Assembly (NCBI RefSeq): GCF_001613205.1 | Contig: NZ_BDBX01000035.1 | Coordinates: 62,001-126,000 of the forward strand | Direction: 5' to 3' | Length of the DNA stretch: 64,000 nt | Source: Nocardia sienata NBRC 100364 | Lineage (GTDB): Bacteria; Actinomycetota; Actinomycetes; Mycobacteriales; Mycobacteriaceae | In this document: in pieces, positions 8,858 through 17,647 of the stretch | Numbering within the stretch: position 1 is the stretch's first letter | How the letters are laid out: each line of letters starts with the position of its first letter | Made by a program: the position numbers and the translations under genes | The notes under the pieces: model-generated | What the model saw: only the letters and a program-made list of their open reading frames with translations | What the model was told of the DNA's origin: nothing | The model's database searches: none

Positions 8858-9094
8858 CGCGAACGGGTCCGCCGCCGGCCGACGCCATCCGCCGAGCGCG
8901 GTGTCGTCGCATACCTCGGCCGGCAACCAGGTAGCCGGCACGTCTTTATGGGCCACCGGGCGCCGGAAGCGCTCGATCGCCGGGGTCCCGGCCGAGGTGG
9001 GCCGGGAATTCGTCGCGGCCGGGAAGAGGCCGCTGTCCACCGTCGCGCGACCGATCCCGGCCCCGGTGGGCCATCCGTCGAACACAATACGACC
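8858..9094 (-). pseudogene. C-terminal remnant of an NADP-type aldehyde (ketoglutarate semialdehyde) dehydrogenase
   Basis: The minus strand reads GRIVFDGWPTG, then PAATNSRPTSAGTPAIERFRRPVAHKDVPATWLP and a WRRPAADPFAG-like end. These match, in order, the conserved last ~80 residues of alpha-ketoglutarate semialdehyde dehydrogenases (GRV-NGWPTG, PATxxxxTSVG, RFxRPVxYQxxP, LP). No nucleotide-binding or catalytic Cys region precedes it; upstream is low-complexity sequence. It is therefore a decayed fragment, not a gene. It fills part of the ~930-bp gap between the transporter operon and the carboxylase. Confidence 0.6.
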
Positions 9095-9293
9095 TGTCTG
9101 TTCCCCCGGAATCGGCAGCAGCGCCGCGGTAGGAGGCCCGGAATCCGCCCCGGCCCTGCCCGGGCCGGATTCCGGTCCGGTCCCCGGATCGCCCGCCGGG
9201 CGGATCCGATAGCGAGGGGTCACGGGCGTCTCCTTCGGAGTCGACACGGGCGGTGTCTCGGTGGCGGTATTCCGGATAGCAAACCGTTCGCTA

Positions 9294-9307
9294 GTGGTTT
9301 GGACCAC
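9294..9307. promoter_or_regulatory. inverted repeat, candidate GntR-type operator
   Basis: GTGGT-TTGG-ACCAC is a 5-4-5 inverted repeat in an AT-rich stretch upstream of both the carboxylase gene and, at a distance, the transporter operon. The TGGT...ACCA core resembles FadR-like GntR sites. Assignment is tentative. Confidence 0.3.
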
Positions 9308-9615
9308 AGTAAAAACCCGATGCGATTCCTGTCCAACACTGTTTTCGCATCTATTGATACCTATCTTGGATCTGGATTCCTTTCGAATCCGCCTGCCCTC
9401 CCTTGCGCCACCGGCTCTGACCGGACGCAGCGCAGCCGGCCCGGCCCCTGGGGTGCGGCTGGACCGACACGGGCACCCATCTCCCGGTCCGCCCGGAGCA
9501 GTCGGTGAGAGCTCACAAACCCCGACAACTACGACGAGCCGCGGCCGCCGGGTACGGTGACATCCGCGCGCCGAGCACGGTGCGGTATTCCTGCTGAGAG
9601 ATAGGGATGTGCCCG

Positions 9616-11160
9616 ATGACCTCTACCGCCGAGAAACTGGCCGACCTGCGTAAGAAGCTCGAGCTCGCGCAGGAGCCGGCCGGAGAGGCGGGGGCCGCCA
9701 AACGCGCACGTAAAGGCATACCGTCTGCCCGCGACCGCATCGAAATGCTGCTGGACCCGGGCACCTTCGTGGAGATCGGCGCGCTCGTGCGGAATCCGGC
9801 GGACAAGGACGCCCTCTACGGCGACGGGGTGGTCACCGGACGAGGTCTGGTGGACGGCCGGCCTGTCGCCGTGTTCTCCCACGACCAGACCGTGTACGGC
9901 GGCACCATCGGCGAGATGTTCGGCCGGAAGGTCGCCGCGATCATGGACCTGGCGGGGCGGATGGGTTGCCCGCTGATCGGTATCAACGACTCCGGCGGCG
10001 CGCGCGTCCAGGAGGCCGTGACGTCGCTGCGCTGGTACGGCGAGTTGGCGACCAAGATGGAACCGCTCTCGGGGGCGGTACCGATGGTCTCGCTGATCCT
10101 GGGCAACTGCGCGGCCGGTGCGGTCTACCAGCCGATCTGCACCGATGTCGTGGTTGCCACGAAGAGCGCGCACATGTTCGTCACCGGCCCCAAGATCATC
10201 GAGGACGCCATCGGCGAAAAGGTGGACATGGAGGAGCTGGGTGGTGCCTACAACCAGGCCGCGTACGGCAATATCCATCATGTGGCCGAGGACGAGGAGG
10301 CCGCTTTCGCGTGGGTCCGCAACTACCTGAGCTACCTGCCGTCGAGCGCTGTCGAACTGCCGCCGATCGTGAACCCCGGGCTGGAGCCGGAGGTCACCGA
10401 ATCCGATCTGACGCTGAACACGCTGGTCCCCGACTCGGACAACGCGGTCTACGATATGCACGACGTGCTGTTGCGCATCTTCGACGACGGTGAGTTCCAC
10501 GAGATCGGCGCGGCCGCCACCAAGAACCTGATCACCGGTTTCGCCCGCGTCGACGGCCGCCCGGTGGGTGTGGTGGCCAATCAGCCGACCGTACTGGCGG
10601 GCGCGCTCGACGCCAAGGCCGGCGACAAGGCCGCGCATTTCATCCACATCTGCAACGCCTTCGAGATCCCGCTGGTGCTGGTGGTCGACACCCCCGGCTT
10701 CCTGCCCGGCGTGGAACAGGAGAAAGTGGGTGTCATCAAGCGCGGTGGCCGGTTCCTGTTCGCCTACGTGGAGGCGACCGTCCCCAAGGTGACCGTGGTG
10801 GTCCGTAAGGCCTACGGCGGCGGGTGGGCGGTTATGGGCGCCAAGGCCCTCGGCTGCGATATCTACCTGGCGTGGCCCACCGCGCGCATCGCGGTCATGG
10901 GAGCCGAGAGCGCGGTGGGTCTGACCCAGCGCAAGGTCCTCGACGCGACCCCCGAGGACCAGCGCGGCGCACTGCGGCAGCAGATGATCGACTTCTACAA
11001 CGCGACCGTCGCGACCCCGTGGATCGCGGCCGAACGCGGCTACATCGACAGCGTGATCGAGCCGTCGGCCACTCGCCTGGAGCTGCGGCGGGCGCTGCAT
11101 CTGCTCCGCGACAAAAAGGTCATCCGCTACCCGCGCAAGCATCACCTGCTTCCGCTGTGA
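9616..11160 (+). CDS. acyl-CoA carboxylase carboxyltransferase (beta/AccD-PccB type) subunit
   Basis: 514 residues (ATG 9616; an in-frame ATG at 9607 adds three residues). N- and C-terminal crotonase-like carboxyltransferase halves. The N-half has GDGVVTGRG, INDSGGARVQEAV and GNCAAGAVYQP, then MFVTGPKIIEDAIGEKVDMEELGGA. The C-half has FARVDGRPVGVVANQP, VDTPGFLPGVEQE and AYGGGWAVMGAKALG. These subunits transfer carboxyl from biotin to acetyl-, propionyl- or longer acyl-CoA for fatty and mycolic acid synthesis. QPICTDVV after the oxyanion region differs from common PccB, so the acyl substrate is uncertain. No biotin-carboxylase alpha subunit is adjacent. Confidence 0.85.
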   Translation: MTSTAEKLADLRKKLELAQEPAGEAGAAKRARKGIPSARDRIEMLLDPGTFVEIGALVRNPADKDALYGDGVVTGRGLVDGRPVAVFSHDQTVYGGTIGEMFGRKVAAIMDLAGRMGCPLIGINDSGGARVQEAVTSLRWYGELATKMEPLSGAVPMVSLILGNCAAGAVYQPICTDVVVATKSAHMFVTGPKIIEDAIGEKVDMEELGGAYNQAAYGNIHHVAEDEEAAFAWVRNYLSYLPSSAVELPPIVNPGLEPEVTESDLTLNTLVPDSDNAVYDMHDVLLRIFDDGEFHEIGAAATKNLITGFARVDGRPVGVVANQPTVLAGALDAKAGDKAAHFIHICNAFEIPLVLVVDTPGFLPGVEQEKVGVIKRGGRFLFAYVEATVPKVTVVVRKAYGGGWAVMGAKALGCDIYLAWPTARIAVMGAESAVGLTQRKVLDATPEDQRGALRQQMIDFYNATVATPWIAAERGYIDSVIEPSATRLELRRALHLLRDKKVIRYPRKHHLLPL

Positions 11161-11162
11161 AG

Positions 11163-11192
11163 CGGTTCCGGGCCGGCACCGGCCCGGAACCG
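11163..11192 (+). terminator. perfect stem-loop after carboxylase gene
   Basis: GGTTCCGGGCCGG (11164-11176) and CCGGCCCGGAACC (11179-11191) are exact reverse complements, extended by one outer C-G pair. It begins 3 bp after the stop codon. Strong GC hairpin without T-run. Confidence 0.7.
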
Positions 11193-11447
11193 GTCGAACC
11201 TCGACGCGCACCGCGCTGCCGTCCGAGCGCCGGATCCGGGACGTGGCGCTGGTGGCGTGTTCGCCCGGCCGGCCTTCGATCGAGCCGGTGACCGACATCG
11301 AGGGCGAGCAGGGCAAAGTAACGAACGCGCATCGGCGAGCGAAAGACGCAGTAGCGCACGCATTCCAGAGCGGCGCATGGGATTCGGAAGGCGATCCGTA
11401 CGTGGATGCCGTTCGAAGACCAGGACCGACAACTGAGAAAGATCGAT

Positions 11448-11516
11448 ATGCCTGGCTTCCTGAAATACATTTTGTGGCTGAACATGCTGGGCATGCTCTC
11501 CGGTTGGTATCACTGA
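11448..11516 (+). CDS. possible 22-residue hydrophobic peptide
   Basis: ATG at 11448 opens a short frame with a Leu/Trp/Met-rich helix (MPGFLKYILWLNMLGM, ending GWYH). GAGAAAG lies a few bases upstream, and codons here are less GC-biased than in neighbours. The length would span a membrane once. No family recognised; it could be chance. The surrounding 11193-11667 stretch otherwise shows no convincing gene. Confidence 0.3.
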   Translation: MPGFLKYILWLNMLGMLSGWYH

Positions 11517-11667
11517 TCCAGCTGCGGCGAAGCGGTATCCGATGGTGAATTCCATCGACGGCGAGTAGATGACGCTCTCTCGGGCCGGTCGGCCGCCGCG
11601 GATCACCACCGCCCCGCCGGCCGGCCCGCGCCGGGCCGGGCATCGCGAAACCCGATGACACGAAAGG

Positions 11668-11687
11668 CGGCCGGTTCGAACCGGCCG
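11668..11687. terminator. 20-bp perfect palindrome between convergent genes
   Basis: CGGCCGGTTC is followed directly by its exact reverse complement. It lies 28 bp beyond the desaturase stop (minus strand), between genes that converge. Likely a bidirectional transcription stop; a protein-binding palindrome is the alternative. Confidence 0.5.
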
Positions 11688-11714
11688 AGAAGGTCCGCGA
11701 CCGGCGTCCGGGTG

Positions 11715-12764
11715 TCAGCCGGCGGCACGCAGTGGTGCGCCGACACGGTGCAGGTGACCCAGCGCCTCCCGGTACGACGCGAACAACCCCGTCTCGTGGT
11801 AGGGCACGCCGATTTCGCCGCAATAATCGCGGACGATCGATTGTGCGCGAGGTAGGTTCGGGGTCGGCATGCTCGGGAACAGATGGTGTTCGATCTGATA
11901 GTTGAGCCCGCCGAGAGCGAGGTCGGTCAGGACGCCACCCCGCACATTACGTGAGGTCAGCACCTGCCGGCGCAGGTAGTCGGGGCGGTCGTCACCGGTC
12001 AGGGTCGGCATGCCCTTGTGGTTCGGGGCGAAGACGCAGCCCATGTACAGGCCGAACAGCGCCTTGTGGACGATGAGGAACGCGACAGCCTTGTCCGCGG
12101 GCAGGACCGCGAAGACCGCGGCGAGGTAGGCGGCGAAGTGACCGACGAGCAAGGCTCCCTCCAGGGCACGCTGCTTCATCGATCGATTGCCGAGCGCTCG
12201 TAGCCCCGCCACATGGAGGTTCAGGCCCTCCAGCAGCAGAAGCGGGAAGAACAGATACGACTGCGCCCTACCGATGAGACGGGGTAGCCCTCGGCTCGCC
12301 CTGGCCTGCCGTTGGGACCAGAGCAGGATGTCGGGAGCGACATCGGGGTCGAGTTCCTCATGGTTCGGGTTCGCGTGATGGCGGGTGTGTTTGTCCTGCC
12401 ACCAGCCGTAGGCCAGGCCTACCCCGGCGTTGCCGACGACTCGGCCCACGATTTCTGTGGGCCGCCGTAGCCGGAAGACCTGGCGGTGTGCGATATCGTG
12501 CATGACGAGTGCGACCTGGGCGCACGTCACGGCCATGAACGCCGCGACCCCGAGCGTCCACCACGAGTCGCCGACGAGGACGAACGCCACCCAGCCGGCC
12601 ACGAACGCGGCCCCGACGAGACCGAGCCGGATCGTGTAGTAGAAGGGGCGCGGGTTCATCAGTCCGGCGTCGGAGATCCGGCGCAGCAGGCGAGCGTAAT
12701 CACCGCCGTCGCCGCGCCGCGATGATCGGGAAGATGATGCTGGAGTCAGGGCCGGGGTCGTCAT
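11715..12764 (-). CDS. membrane fatty acid (acyl-CoA) desaturase
   Basis: 349 residues from MTTPALTP; longer in-frame starts lack a ribosome site and add non-conserved sequence. Hydrophobic helices alternate with the three His boxes of front-end/delta-type di-iron desaturases: HDIAH, HTRHHANPNH and QIEHHLFP. These bind the di-iron centre that inserts a cis double bond into an acyl chain using O2 and electrons from a reductase. The closest named relatives are DesA3/linoleoyl-CoA desaturase-like proteins. No oxidoreductase partner is adjacent. The convergent carboxylase gene makes a lipid-synthesis neighbourhood. Confidence 0.85.
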   Translation of the reverse strand: MTTPALTPASSSRSSRRGDGGDYARLLRRISDAGLMNPRPFYYTIRLGLVGAAFVAGWVAFVLVGDSWWTLGVAAFMAVTCAQVALVMHDIAHRQVFRLRRPTEIVGRVVGNAGVGLAYGWWQDKHTRHHANPNHEELDPDVAPDILLWSQRQARASRGLPRLIGRAQSYLFFPLLLLEGLNLHVAGLRALGNRSMKQRALEGALLVGHFAAYLAAVFAVLPADKAVAFLIVHKALFGLYMGCVFAPNHKGMPTLTGDDRPDYLRRQVLTSRNVRGGVLTDLALGGLNYQIEHHLFPSMPTPNLPRAQSIVRDYCGEIGVPYHETGLFASYREALGHLHRVGAPLRAAG

Positions 12765-13076
12765 GCAGAAGCTTTCTGGTAGATGAGCCGGAGACGCCAC
12801 CTGCCCGACTTCGATACCCGCCGGTCGACTCATGTGCAGAGATCCGGCCGGCATCGCCCGATCTGCGGGTGACGTTTGCGTTCCAACCGAAGCTATCGAC
12901 CGTTTTCTCGTCGCAGGTAGACCCGTGGTATGACAGTCGATCGCACTGCGGTGTGAGATCTTCTGTTCCGGGCACACCCGCCGAGCGCCGCGCGGGTGTC
13001 CGTGGTCGATGAATACGCGCCGGGCGTGCGGCTCGACGCGCGCCGACCATCGCAGCCGGCCGAGCCGGTCCCCCGA
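12765..13076. other. intergenic region upstream of the desaturase
   Basis: 312 bp between the desaturase start and the stop of the 893-residue gene, both on the minus strand. It should hold the desaturase promoter; the segment 12880-12970 is the most AT-rich. I see no convincing gene, repeat or hairpin. Confidence 0.5.
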
Positions 13077-15758
13077 TCAGATGGGAATGGTCGCGTCACC
13101 GGATTGGTCACCCGGCGACCCCGGGTCGGCAACACCGGTGCTCCCCTCCGCCGACCGGGGCGGTTCGATACCGGGCGGACGTCGGAAACCGGCGAAATTG
13201 CCGAGTTCGCCTGCGCCGTCGGCCATCACCTCCGCGATCGGCGTCAACTGCCCCTTGATGATGACATCCACGATGCCCCCTTCCGGATTGCCTTCCTCGG
13301 GTTGCACGCGTACCACGGCCGATCCGTTGTCGAAGGTGATGAGGTCACCGCTGGTCAGGTCACTCGGGGCGACCGTTTCCAATGCCCGCTCGTCGAGCCA
13401 CTCGGAGTCCGTACCGGCGTAGGCTGCCTTCCCATCGGTACCATCCTTGTTGTTGTACGCCGCTTCGTAAGCCTCGGTGACGCTCGGCCACACCCACTCG
13501 GTGACGCGGTCCCCCTTCTCATGGGTGTACTGGATACGTCCGTCCTCGTCTCGCGCCTTTTCGCCGGCCGGAGCCACCGTCCGCGGTGCGTTCGTGTCAT
13601 CCTGCGGTCCGGGATCCGCCGTCGCTGTCGCCTCACCCGGCAATTGCTGGACCGCAGGCGTGGCGACCGCCCGTTGAGCGGGCTGCGAGGCCGCCGGTGG
13701 ACCTCCCCGTGGCTGACCGGAATCGTGATACCGGTCGCGATCGAGTTCCCGGTCCGCCTCCGAACCGGTATCACCGAAGCCGGGATCCTGCAGATTCGAC
13801 AGCATCGAGTGCATCAGCAGACTGGAAGGATCGAATTGTGGCCCCCCGCCGAGCGGAGCCGCCGCAGCGAGCCGGTCCGGCCCGATGCTGTTCTGGGCCG
13901 GTACGTTGTCCTGCGCGCGGGAGATCTCGGCTACGGAGTCGTCCGACGGGTCGCCGCGGGAACCGAGGTCCGAGACGAGGCCTGTGTCGGAGCCGAGGCC
14001 GGGATCGGCACCGGTAGAACCTGTGGCTGCCACATCCGCAGGAGTCGAACCCGCCGCGGCACCCCACGAAAGGGAATCCGACACGGGCGCTTGGAAACCC
14101 GTATTCGCGGCAGCAACTTGCGTACCTGCGGCCGGGGCCGCAGCAGCAACTTGCGAACCCGAACGCTCCGAGCCCGAACCCTTCGAACCCGTATCCTTCG
14201 AACCCGGGTCCTCCGGGGCCGAACCCTCTTCCTTCGAACCTGAATCCTTCGAACCCGCACCGTTCGAGCCCGTATCCTTCGAACCCGGGTCCTCCGAGGC
14301 CGAACCCTCCTCCATCGAACTCGAATCCTCCGAACTCGCGTTCGAGTCCGAGTCCGAGTCCGAGTAAGCGTCGATGGCGTACAGGCCGGCGCCCACTGCG
14401 ACTGCGCCGACAGCAACGGCACCAACAGTCTTGGCGGTCCGGCCGGCACCCGAACCATTGCCGGCTCCCGACCCTGAGCCAGCCCCCGCACCCGCACCCG
14501 AACCAGCCCCCGCACCCGAACCAGCCCCCGCACCCGAACCAGCCCCCGCACCCGAACCAGCCCCCGCACCCGAACCAGCCCCCGCACCCGAACCAGCCCC
14601 CGCACCCGAACCAGCCCCCGCACCCGAACCACTGCCACGGGCAGGCTCATCGCGGCGCCGACCGGCATCCGGATCCGCACCACCACGCCCACCAGCAGCC
14701 GGCTCGCCCCCACGCCGACCGACATCCGGATCCGCACGATTGCGGTCAGGGAGGCCCGGCTCCTGCATGGCCACTTGTCGCTCCGACTCCCTATCCCGGC
14801 GTGCCTGTTCCGCCTCCTCCCTGGCCAGACGTTCCCGCTCCAGGCGTGCCTGTTCCCTCGCCTCCCGATCCAGGCGTTGCTGCCGCTCTTCCTCGAGGCG
14901 TGCCTGTTCCCTCGCCTCTCTCTCCACGCGTTCCCGCTCCTCCGCGTGCGCATGGGTGTGCGCCGTTTCCCGTGCCGTGTCCAGGCGTGTCTGCTCTCTC
15001 GTCACGTCGCGCTCCAGCCCCTGGATCTCTCGCGCCACCCTTTGCTGTTCGTTCGTCAGCTGTTCCGCCATCCAGTGCGCGTTGTTGCGCGCCCCGGCCA
15101 GATCCGGCAGCACCCTTGCTTGCTGGTCGCTGTATCGGCCTTCCAAAGGCTGCCATCGCGGCTGGGCTCTCACACCGCTCCCGTCGGCAACGGCCGGGGT
15201 GGTGTCATTCCACTCCCTTTGCTGTTGTCTGCGCAGCTCATCCCGTCGTGCCCGGAGTTCGTCCCGTTGTGCCCTCAGCTCCTCCAGGCCTTGTCTTCTT
15301 TCGTGCACCCTGTTCTGCGCGACTCGCAATTCCGCGATATCGCGCTCGCTGTGGTTCGGCACCCAGTCCCGGTCAGCGATGAGCCTGTTCATCGCGGCCG
15401 TGAGCGCCGAGCATTCCCGCTCGACTCGCGCCAGCTTCGCCCTGAGCCCCCGCGCCTCCGGGAAATCACTCAGCCGCTGCGCGAGCGTCCACCGTTGCCG
15501 CTCCAGCTCTCGCAGCGAATCCCGAATCCTCAACTCGTCGTGCAGGTCGGCGAACGGCGTTGACACCGAATTCGCGTCGGCCAGGTCCGGACGTCGACCG
15601 AGTGCTGCTCGAACCTGCGCTGCGTCGTCGGCGTTTTCCAATCGTGAGATACGCCTGTCCAACAGGCCGCGCCAAGGGCGTGTCAGCCCCTCCGCCAGAT
15701 CGCTGGTCACAACAGTCAGCCGTACCGGCAGTTGTGCCAACCTGCTTCCTATCGACAC
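13077..15758 (-). CDS. large coiled-coil/low-complexity protein, unknown function
   Basis: 893 residues, GTG start. Residues ~40-340 are highly charged Arg/Glu helices (ERLARE, ELRAQRDELRAR) predicted as coiled coil. Then come a Gly-Ser-Ala tract encoded by an 18-bp tandem repeat and a short Val/Ala/Gly hydrophobic segment near 443-465 that may be one membrane helix. An acidic Ser/Asp run follows (DSDSDSN, SEDPGSKDTGS). A small folded C-terminal domain (about 730-860) contains TEWVWPSVTEAYEAAYNN and DLTSGDLITFDNGSAVVRV. The plan (coiled coil, linker, membrane segment, acidic linker, terminal domain) suggests an envelope-associated protein, perhaps an ESX-related substrate. I do not recognise a named family. 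Confidence 0.7.
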   Translation of the reverse strand: MSIGSRLAQLPVRLTVVTSDLAEGLTRPWRGLLDRRISRLENADDAAQVRAALGRRPDLADANSVSTPFADLHDELRIRDSLRELERQRWTLAQRLSDFPEARGLRAKLARVERECSALTAAMNRLIADRDWVPNHSERDIAELRVAQNRVHERRQGLEELRAQRDELRARRDELRRQQQREWNDTTPAVADGSGVRAQPRWQPLEGRYSDQQARVLPDLAGARNNAHWMAEQLTNEQQRVAREIQGLERDVTREQTRLDTARETAHTHAHAEERERVEREAREQARLEEERQQRLDREAREQARLERERLAREEAEQARRDRESERQVAMQEPGLPDRNRADPDVGRRGGEPAAGGRGGADPDAGRRRDEPARGSGSGAGAGSGAGAGSGAGAGSGAGAGSGAGAGSGAGAGSGAGAGSGAGAGAGSGSGAGNGSGAGRTAKTVGAVAVGAVAVGAGLYAIDAYSDSDSDSNASSEDSSSMEEGSASEDPGSKDTGSNGAGSKDSGSKEEGSAPEDPGSKDTGSKGSGSERSGSQVAAAAPAAGTQVAAANTGFQAPVSDSLSWGAAAGSTPADVAATGSTGADPGLGSDTGLVSDLGSRGDPSDDSVAEISRAQDNVPAQNSIGPDRLAAAAPLGGGPQFDPSSLLMHSMLSNLQDPGFGDTGSEADRELDRDRYHDSGQPRGGPPAASQPAQRAVATPAVQQLPGEATATADPGPQDDTNAPRTVAPAGEKARDEDGRIQYTHEKGDRVTEWVWPSVTEAYEAAYNNKDGTDGKAAYAGTDSEWLDERALETVAPSDLTSGDLITFDNGSAVVRVQPEEGNPEGGIVDVIIKGQLTPIAEVMADGAGELGNFAGFRRPPGIEPPRSAEGSTGVADPGSPGDQSGDATIPI
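14491..14634. repeat. 18-bp tandem repeat, seven exact copies plus one partial
   Basis: The unit CCCGCACCCGAACCAGCC repeats exactly seven times (14491-14616); an eighth copy diverges in its last codon. It encodes alternating Gly-Ala and Gly-Ser residues within the 893-residue protein. Copy number is likely variable between strains. Confidence 0.9.
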
Positions 15759-16195
15759 AGGCTGCCCACCGATCCAGCAGACCTCGCTTCCGGCAGCGTG
15801 GTTCGGCGGCGTATCCGCTCACGCGATCTACGCGATGCCCCGCCGTGGTCCACACCGATTTCGTCCGATCCGGCAGCTGGACTCGGGATCGAACAGCGAT
15901 CGTCCGAAATACGGTTCATATCAACACTTCCTGTACTGATATCGCTGTTCTCTGGTCGTGCCGGAACCTGTCAGGTGCCGAGAGTACCGACGTGCTCGAC
16001 AACGGGGATGCCATACGGCGCAATCGCACACCACCTGTAGTGTCGACCGATACAGCTTTCCCCTGGTTGTCGACCGAACAACGCTAGCCGAATCGCGGCC
16101 CGCTCCTCAACAATGGGAATGTGAAGCCGGGTTGACCTGCCCTGCGACCGGTCCCTGAGCGACCAGTCCGTTCGATCCGGCCGCGTACCTGTGCC
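15759..16195. other. intergenic region, divergent promoters
   Basis: 437 bp between the minus-strand 893-residue gene and the plus-strand leader/methyltransferase unit. The AT-richer part at 15905-15950 has ATATCA and TGATAT arms 13 bp apart and could hold the minus-strand promoter. No gene with convincing codon use. Confidence 0.4.
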
Positions 16196-16303
16196 ATGCT
16201 GGGATACGGACGAAAGGGATCGACCGTGGTCATGGGAATGGTGTTGGGCAATAGCCGCTTCCGCGCTTCGACGTGGGAGCGATCCGGCCTGTCGACTTGC
16301 TGA
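16196..16303 (+). CDS. possible leader peptide upstream of methyltransferase
   Basis: A 35-codon frame from ATG 16196 to TGA 16301-16303. Its codons for Arg-Ala-Ser-Thr-Trp-Glu-Arg lie in the 5' arm of a perfect 16-bp stem. That arrangement is typical of translation-coupled attenuators. The ribosome site is weak and no run of one amino acid is evident, so the peptide is uncertain. Confidence 0.25.
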   Translation: MLGYGRKGSTVVMGMVLGNSRFRASTWERSGLSTC

Positions 16304-16341
16304 TCAGCGGCTGATCCCTGCCGTACTCCCACGTCGAAGCG
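16264..16341 (+). promoter_or_regulatory. long stem-loop in 5' leader of methyltransferase gene
   Basis: CGCTTCGACGTGGGAG (16264-16279) and CTCCCACGTCGAAGCG (16326-16341) are exact reverse complements around a 46-nt loop. The 3' arm ends 29 nt before the AGGAG ribosome site (16371-16375). It is placed to act as an attenuator or cis-regulatory RNA element, or as a distant pair of protein sites. It does not overlap the start codon. Confidence 0.5.
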
Positions 16342-16381
16342 TTGCCGCCCGCAGGCACCTTCGCATCCCCAGGAGTACATC

Positions 16382-17647
16382 ATGTCCACGATCACTTGGA
16401 CCGAGCACGGATCGTCCTTCACCGCCCGGTGGCATTCCGAGAATTCCACACCCGCACCCGAACACGTCGTTGCAGTGGACGATCGGGTCACCGCGAAGAC
16501 CGCGTACGGTCTGGCGAGATCAGGTACGGGTCTGCTCTGGCGAGGCGATTTCCACAATGCCCGCCGCCTCATGCGGGCCGTGGATCGCCGCCGGCAACGC
16601 ATTCCTCGTTCCACGTCTTCGGGAAGCGACCCGGCCGCTCTCTTCTACGGGCACCGCGCCGAACGAGCCGAACGAGCCGGACTGCTCGGCAGGCTGTTGG
16701 TGGTGCTGGAACACGACCACTCGCTGCTGTTACGGCGCGCACCGGACGTACGGCCGGCTTGCGACCACGCGTACGGTGGCGCCCCGGGTGACCCGGTGAG
16801 CAGCGAGCGGATCTGTGTGGCGCTGTCCGAACTCCTCGGCGTCCTCAGCGCCCACCAATGGCATCGCCGGGGTGTCGACATTCCCGCGCTCGGCGCGCGC
16901 ATCCACCCGGACTACGGCGTCTTCTCGCCGGTTCGCGGCGAGTACATCGATCTGGTCGACCGCGCGGCGTTCCCGGCGGGAGCCGCACAGCCGCTGGTGT
17001 TCGACATCGGGACCGGCACCGGGGTGCTCGCCGCCGTCCTCGCCCGCCGGGGCGCCCGGGTGGTGGCCACCGATATCAATCCCCGCGCGGTGACCTGCGC
17101 ACGCGCGAACATGCGCCGGCTCGGCCTCACCGACCGCGTGCGGATCGCCGAGGCCGATCTGTGGCCGAGCGGGCGAGCCGATCTGATCGTGTGCAACCCA
17201 CCCTGGCTCCCCGCGGAGCCGACCTCCGCCCTGGAGCTGGGCATCTACGATCGCGGATCCGATATGCTCCATCGCTTCCTGGAGGGCCTCCCGGCCCATC
17301 TGACCCGGACCGGCGAGGCGTGGCTCGTCCTGTCGGATCTCGCCGAGCGGCTCGGACTACGGACGCGCGAGGAGCTTCTCGCCCGCATCGCGGCCGCCGG
17401 GCTTCGGGTGGCGGGCCGCCACGACATCGCGCCGCGGCATCCCCGGGCCTCGGATACCACCGACCCGCTGCACGAGGCGCGGCGGTCCGAGGTCACGTCG
17501 CTGTGGCGGCTGGTGCAGAAATTCCGAACCCCGCCGCCGGCCCATGGCTCCTACCTGCACACTGAGTGCGGAGCTGTGCGGGATTCCGGTCACCGCGCAC
17601 TCCGTGTACAGGTGAACGAGAGGGATCACTTATGTCCGAAACCATGA
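16382..17647 (+). CDS. class I SAM-dependent methyltransferase (HemK/RsmC-like)
   Basis: 421 residues, ATG 16382 with AGGAG six nt upstream. The first ~190 residues are a divergent N-terminal domain, Arg-rich and partly low-complexity. The catalytic Rossmann domain has motif I VFDIGTGTGVLAAVLARRG (about 205-223), acidic loop ATDINPRA, motif IV VCNPPWLPAEP and a C-terminal beta-hairpin region. NPPW is the signature of N-methyltransferases acting on planar groups, such as Gln side chains in release factors (PrmC) or guanine in rRNA (RsmC); the specific target is unknown. The 3' end overlaps the next gene by 16 nt. Confidence 0.82.
   Translation: MSTITWTEHGSSFTARWHSENSTPAPEHVVAVDDRVTAKTAYGLARSGTGLLWRGDFHNARRLMRAVDRRRQRIPRSTSSGSDPAALFYGHRAERAERAGLLGRLLVVLEHDHSLLLRRAPDVRPACDHAYGGAPGDPVSSERICVALSELLGVLSAHQWHRRGVDIPALGARIHPDYGVFSPVRGEYIDLVDRAAFPAGAAQPLVFDIGTGTGVLAAVLARRGARVVATDINPRAVTCARANMRRLGLTDRVRIAEADLWPSGRADLIVCNPPWLPAEPTSALELGIYDRGSDMLHRFLEGLPAHLTRTGEAWLVLSDLAERLGLRTREELLARIAAAGLRVAGRHDIAPRHPRASDTTDPLHEARRSEVTSLWRLVQKFRTPPPAHGSYLHTECGAVRDSGHRALRVQVNERDHLCPKP

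Noticed and set aside
9110..9250. Extension of the aldehyde dehydrogenase remnant toward its N-terminus
   Set aside because: The translated sequence is Pro/Gly low complexity without catalytic Cys or nucleotide-binding motifs.
14491..14634. CRISPR-like array
   Set aside because: Units are 18 bp with no spacers and lie in frame inside a coding Gly-Ser-Ala linker. The 15-bp units at 62075-62400 are likewise coding.
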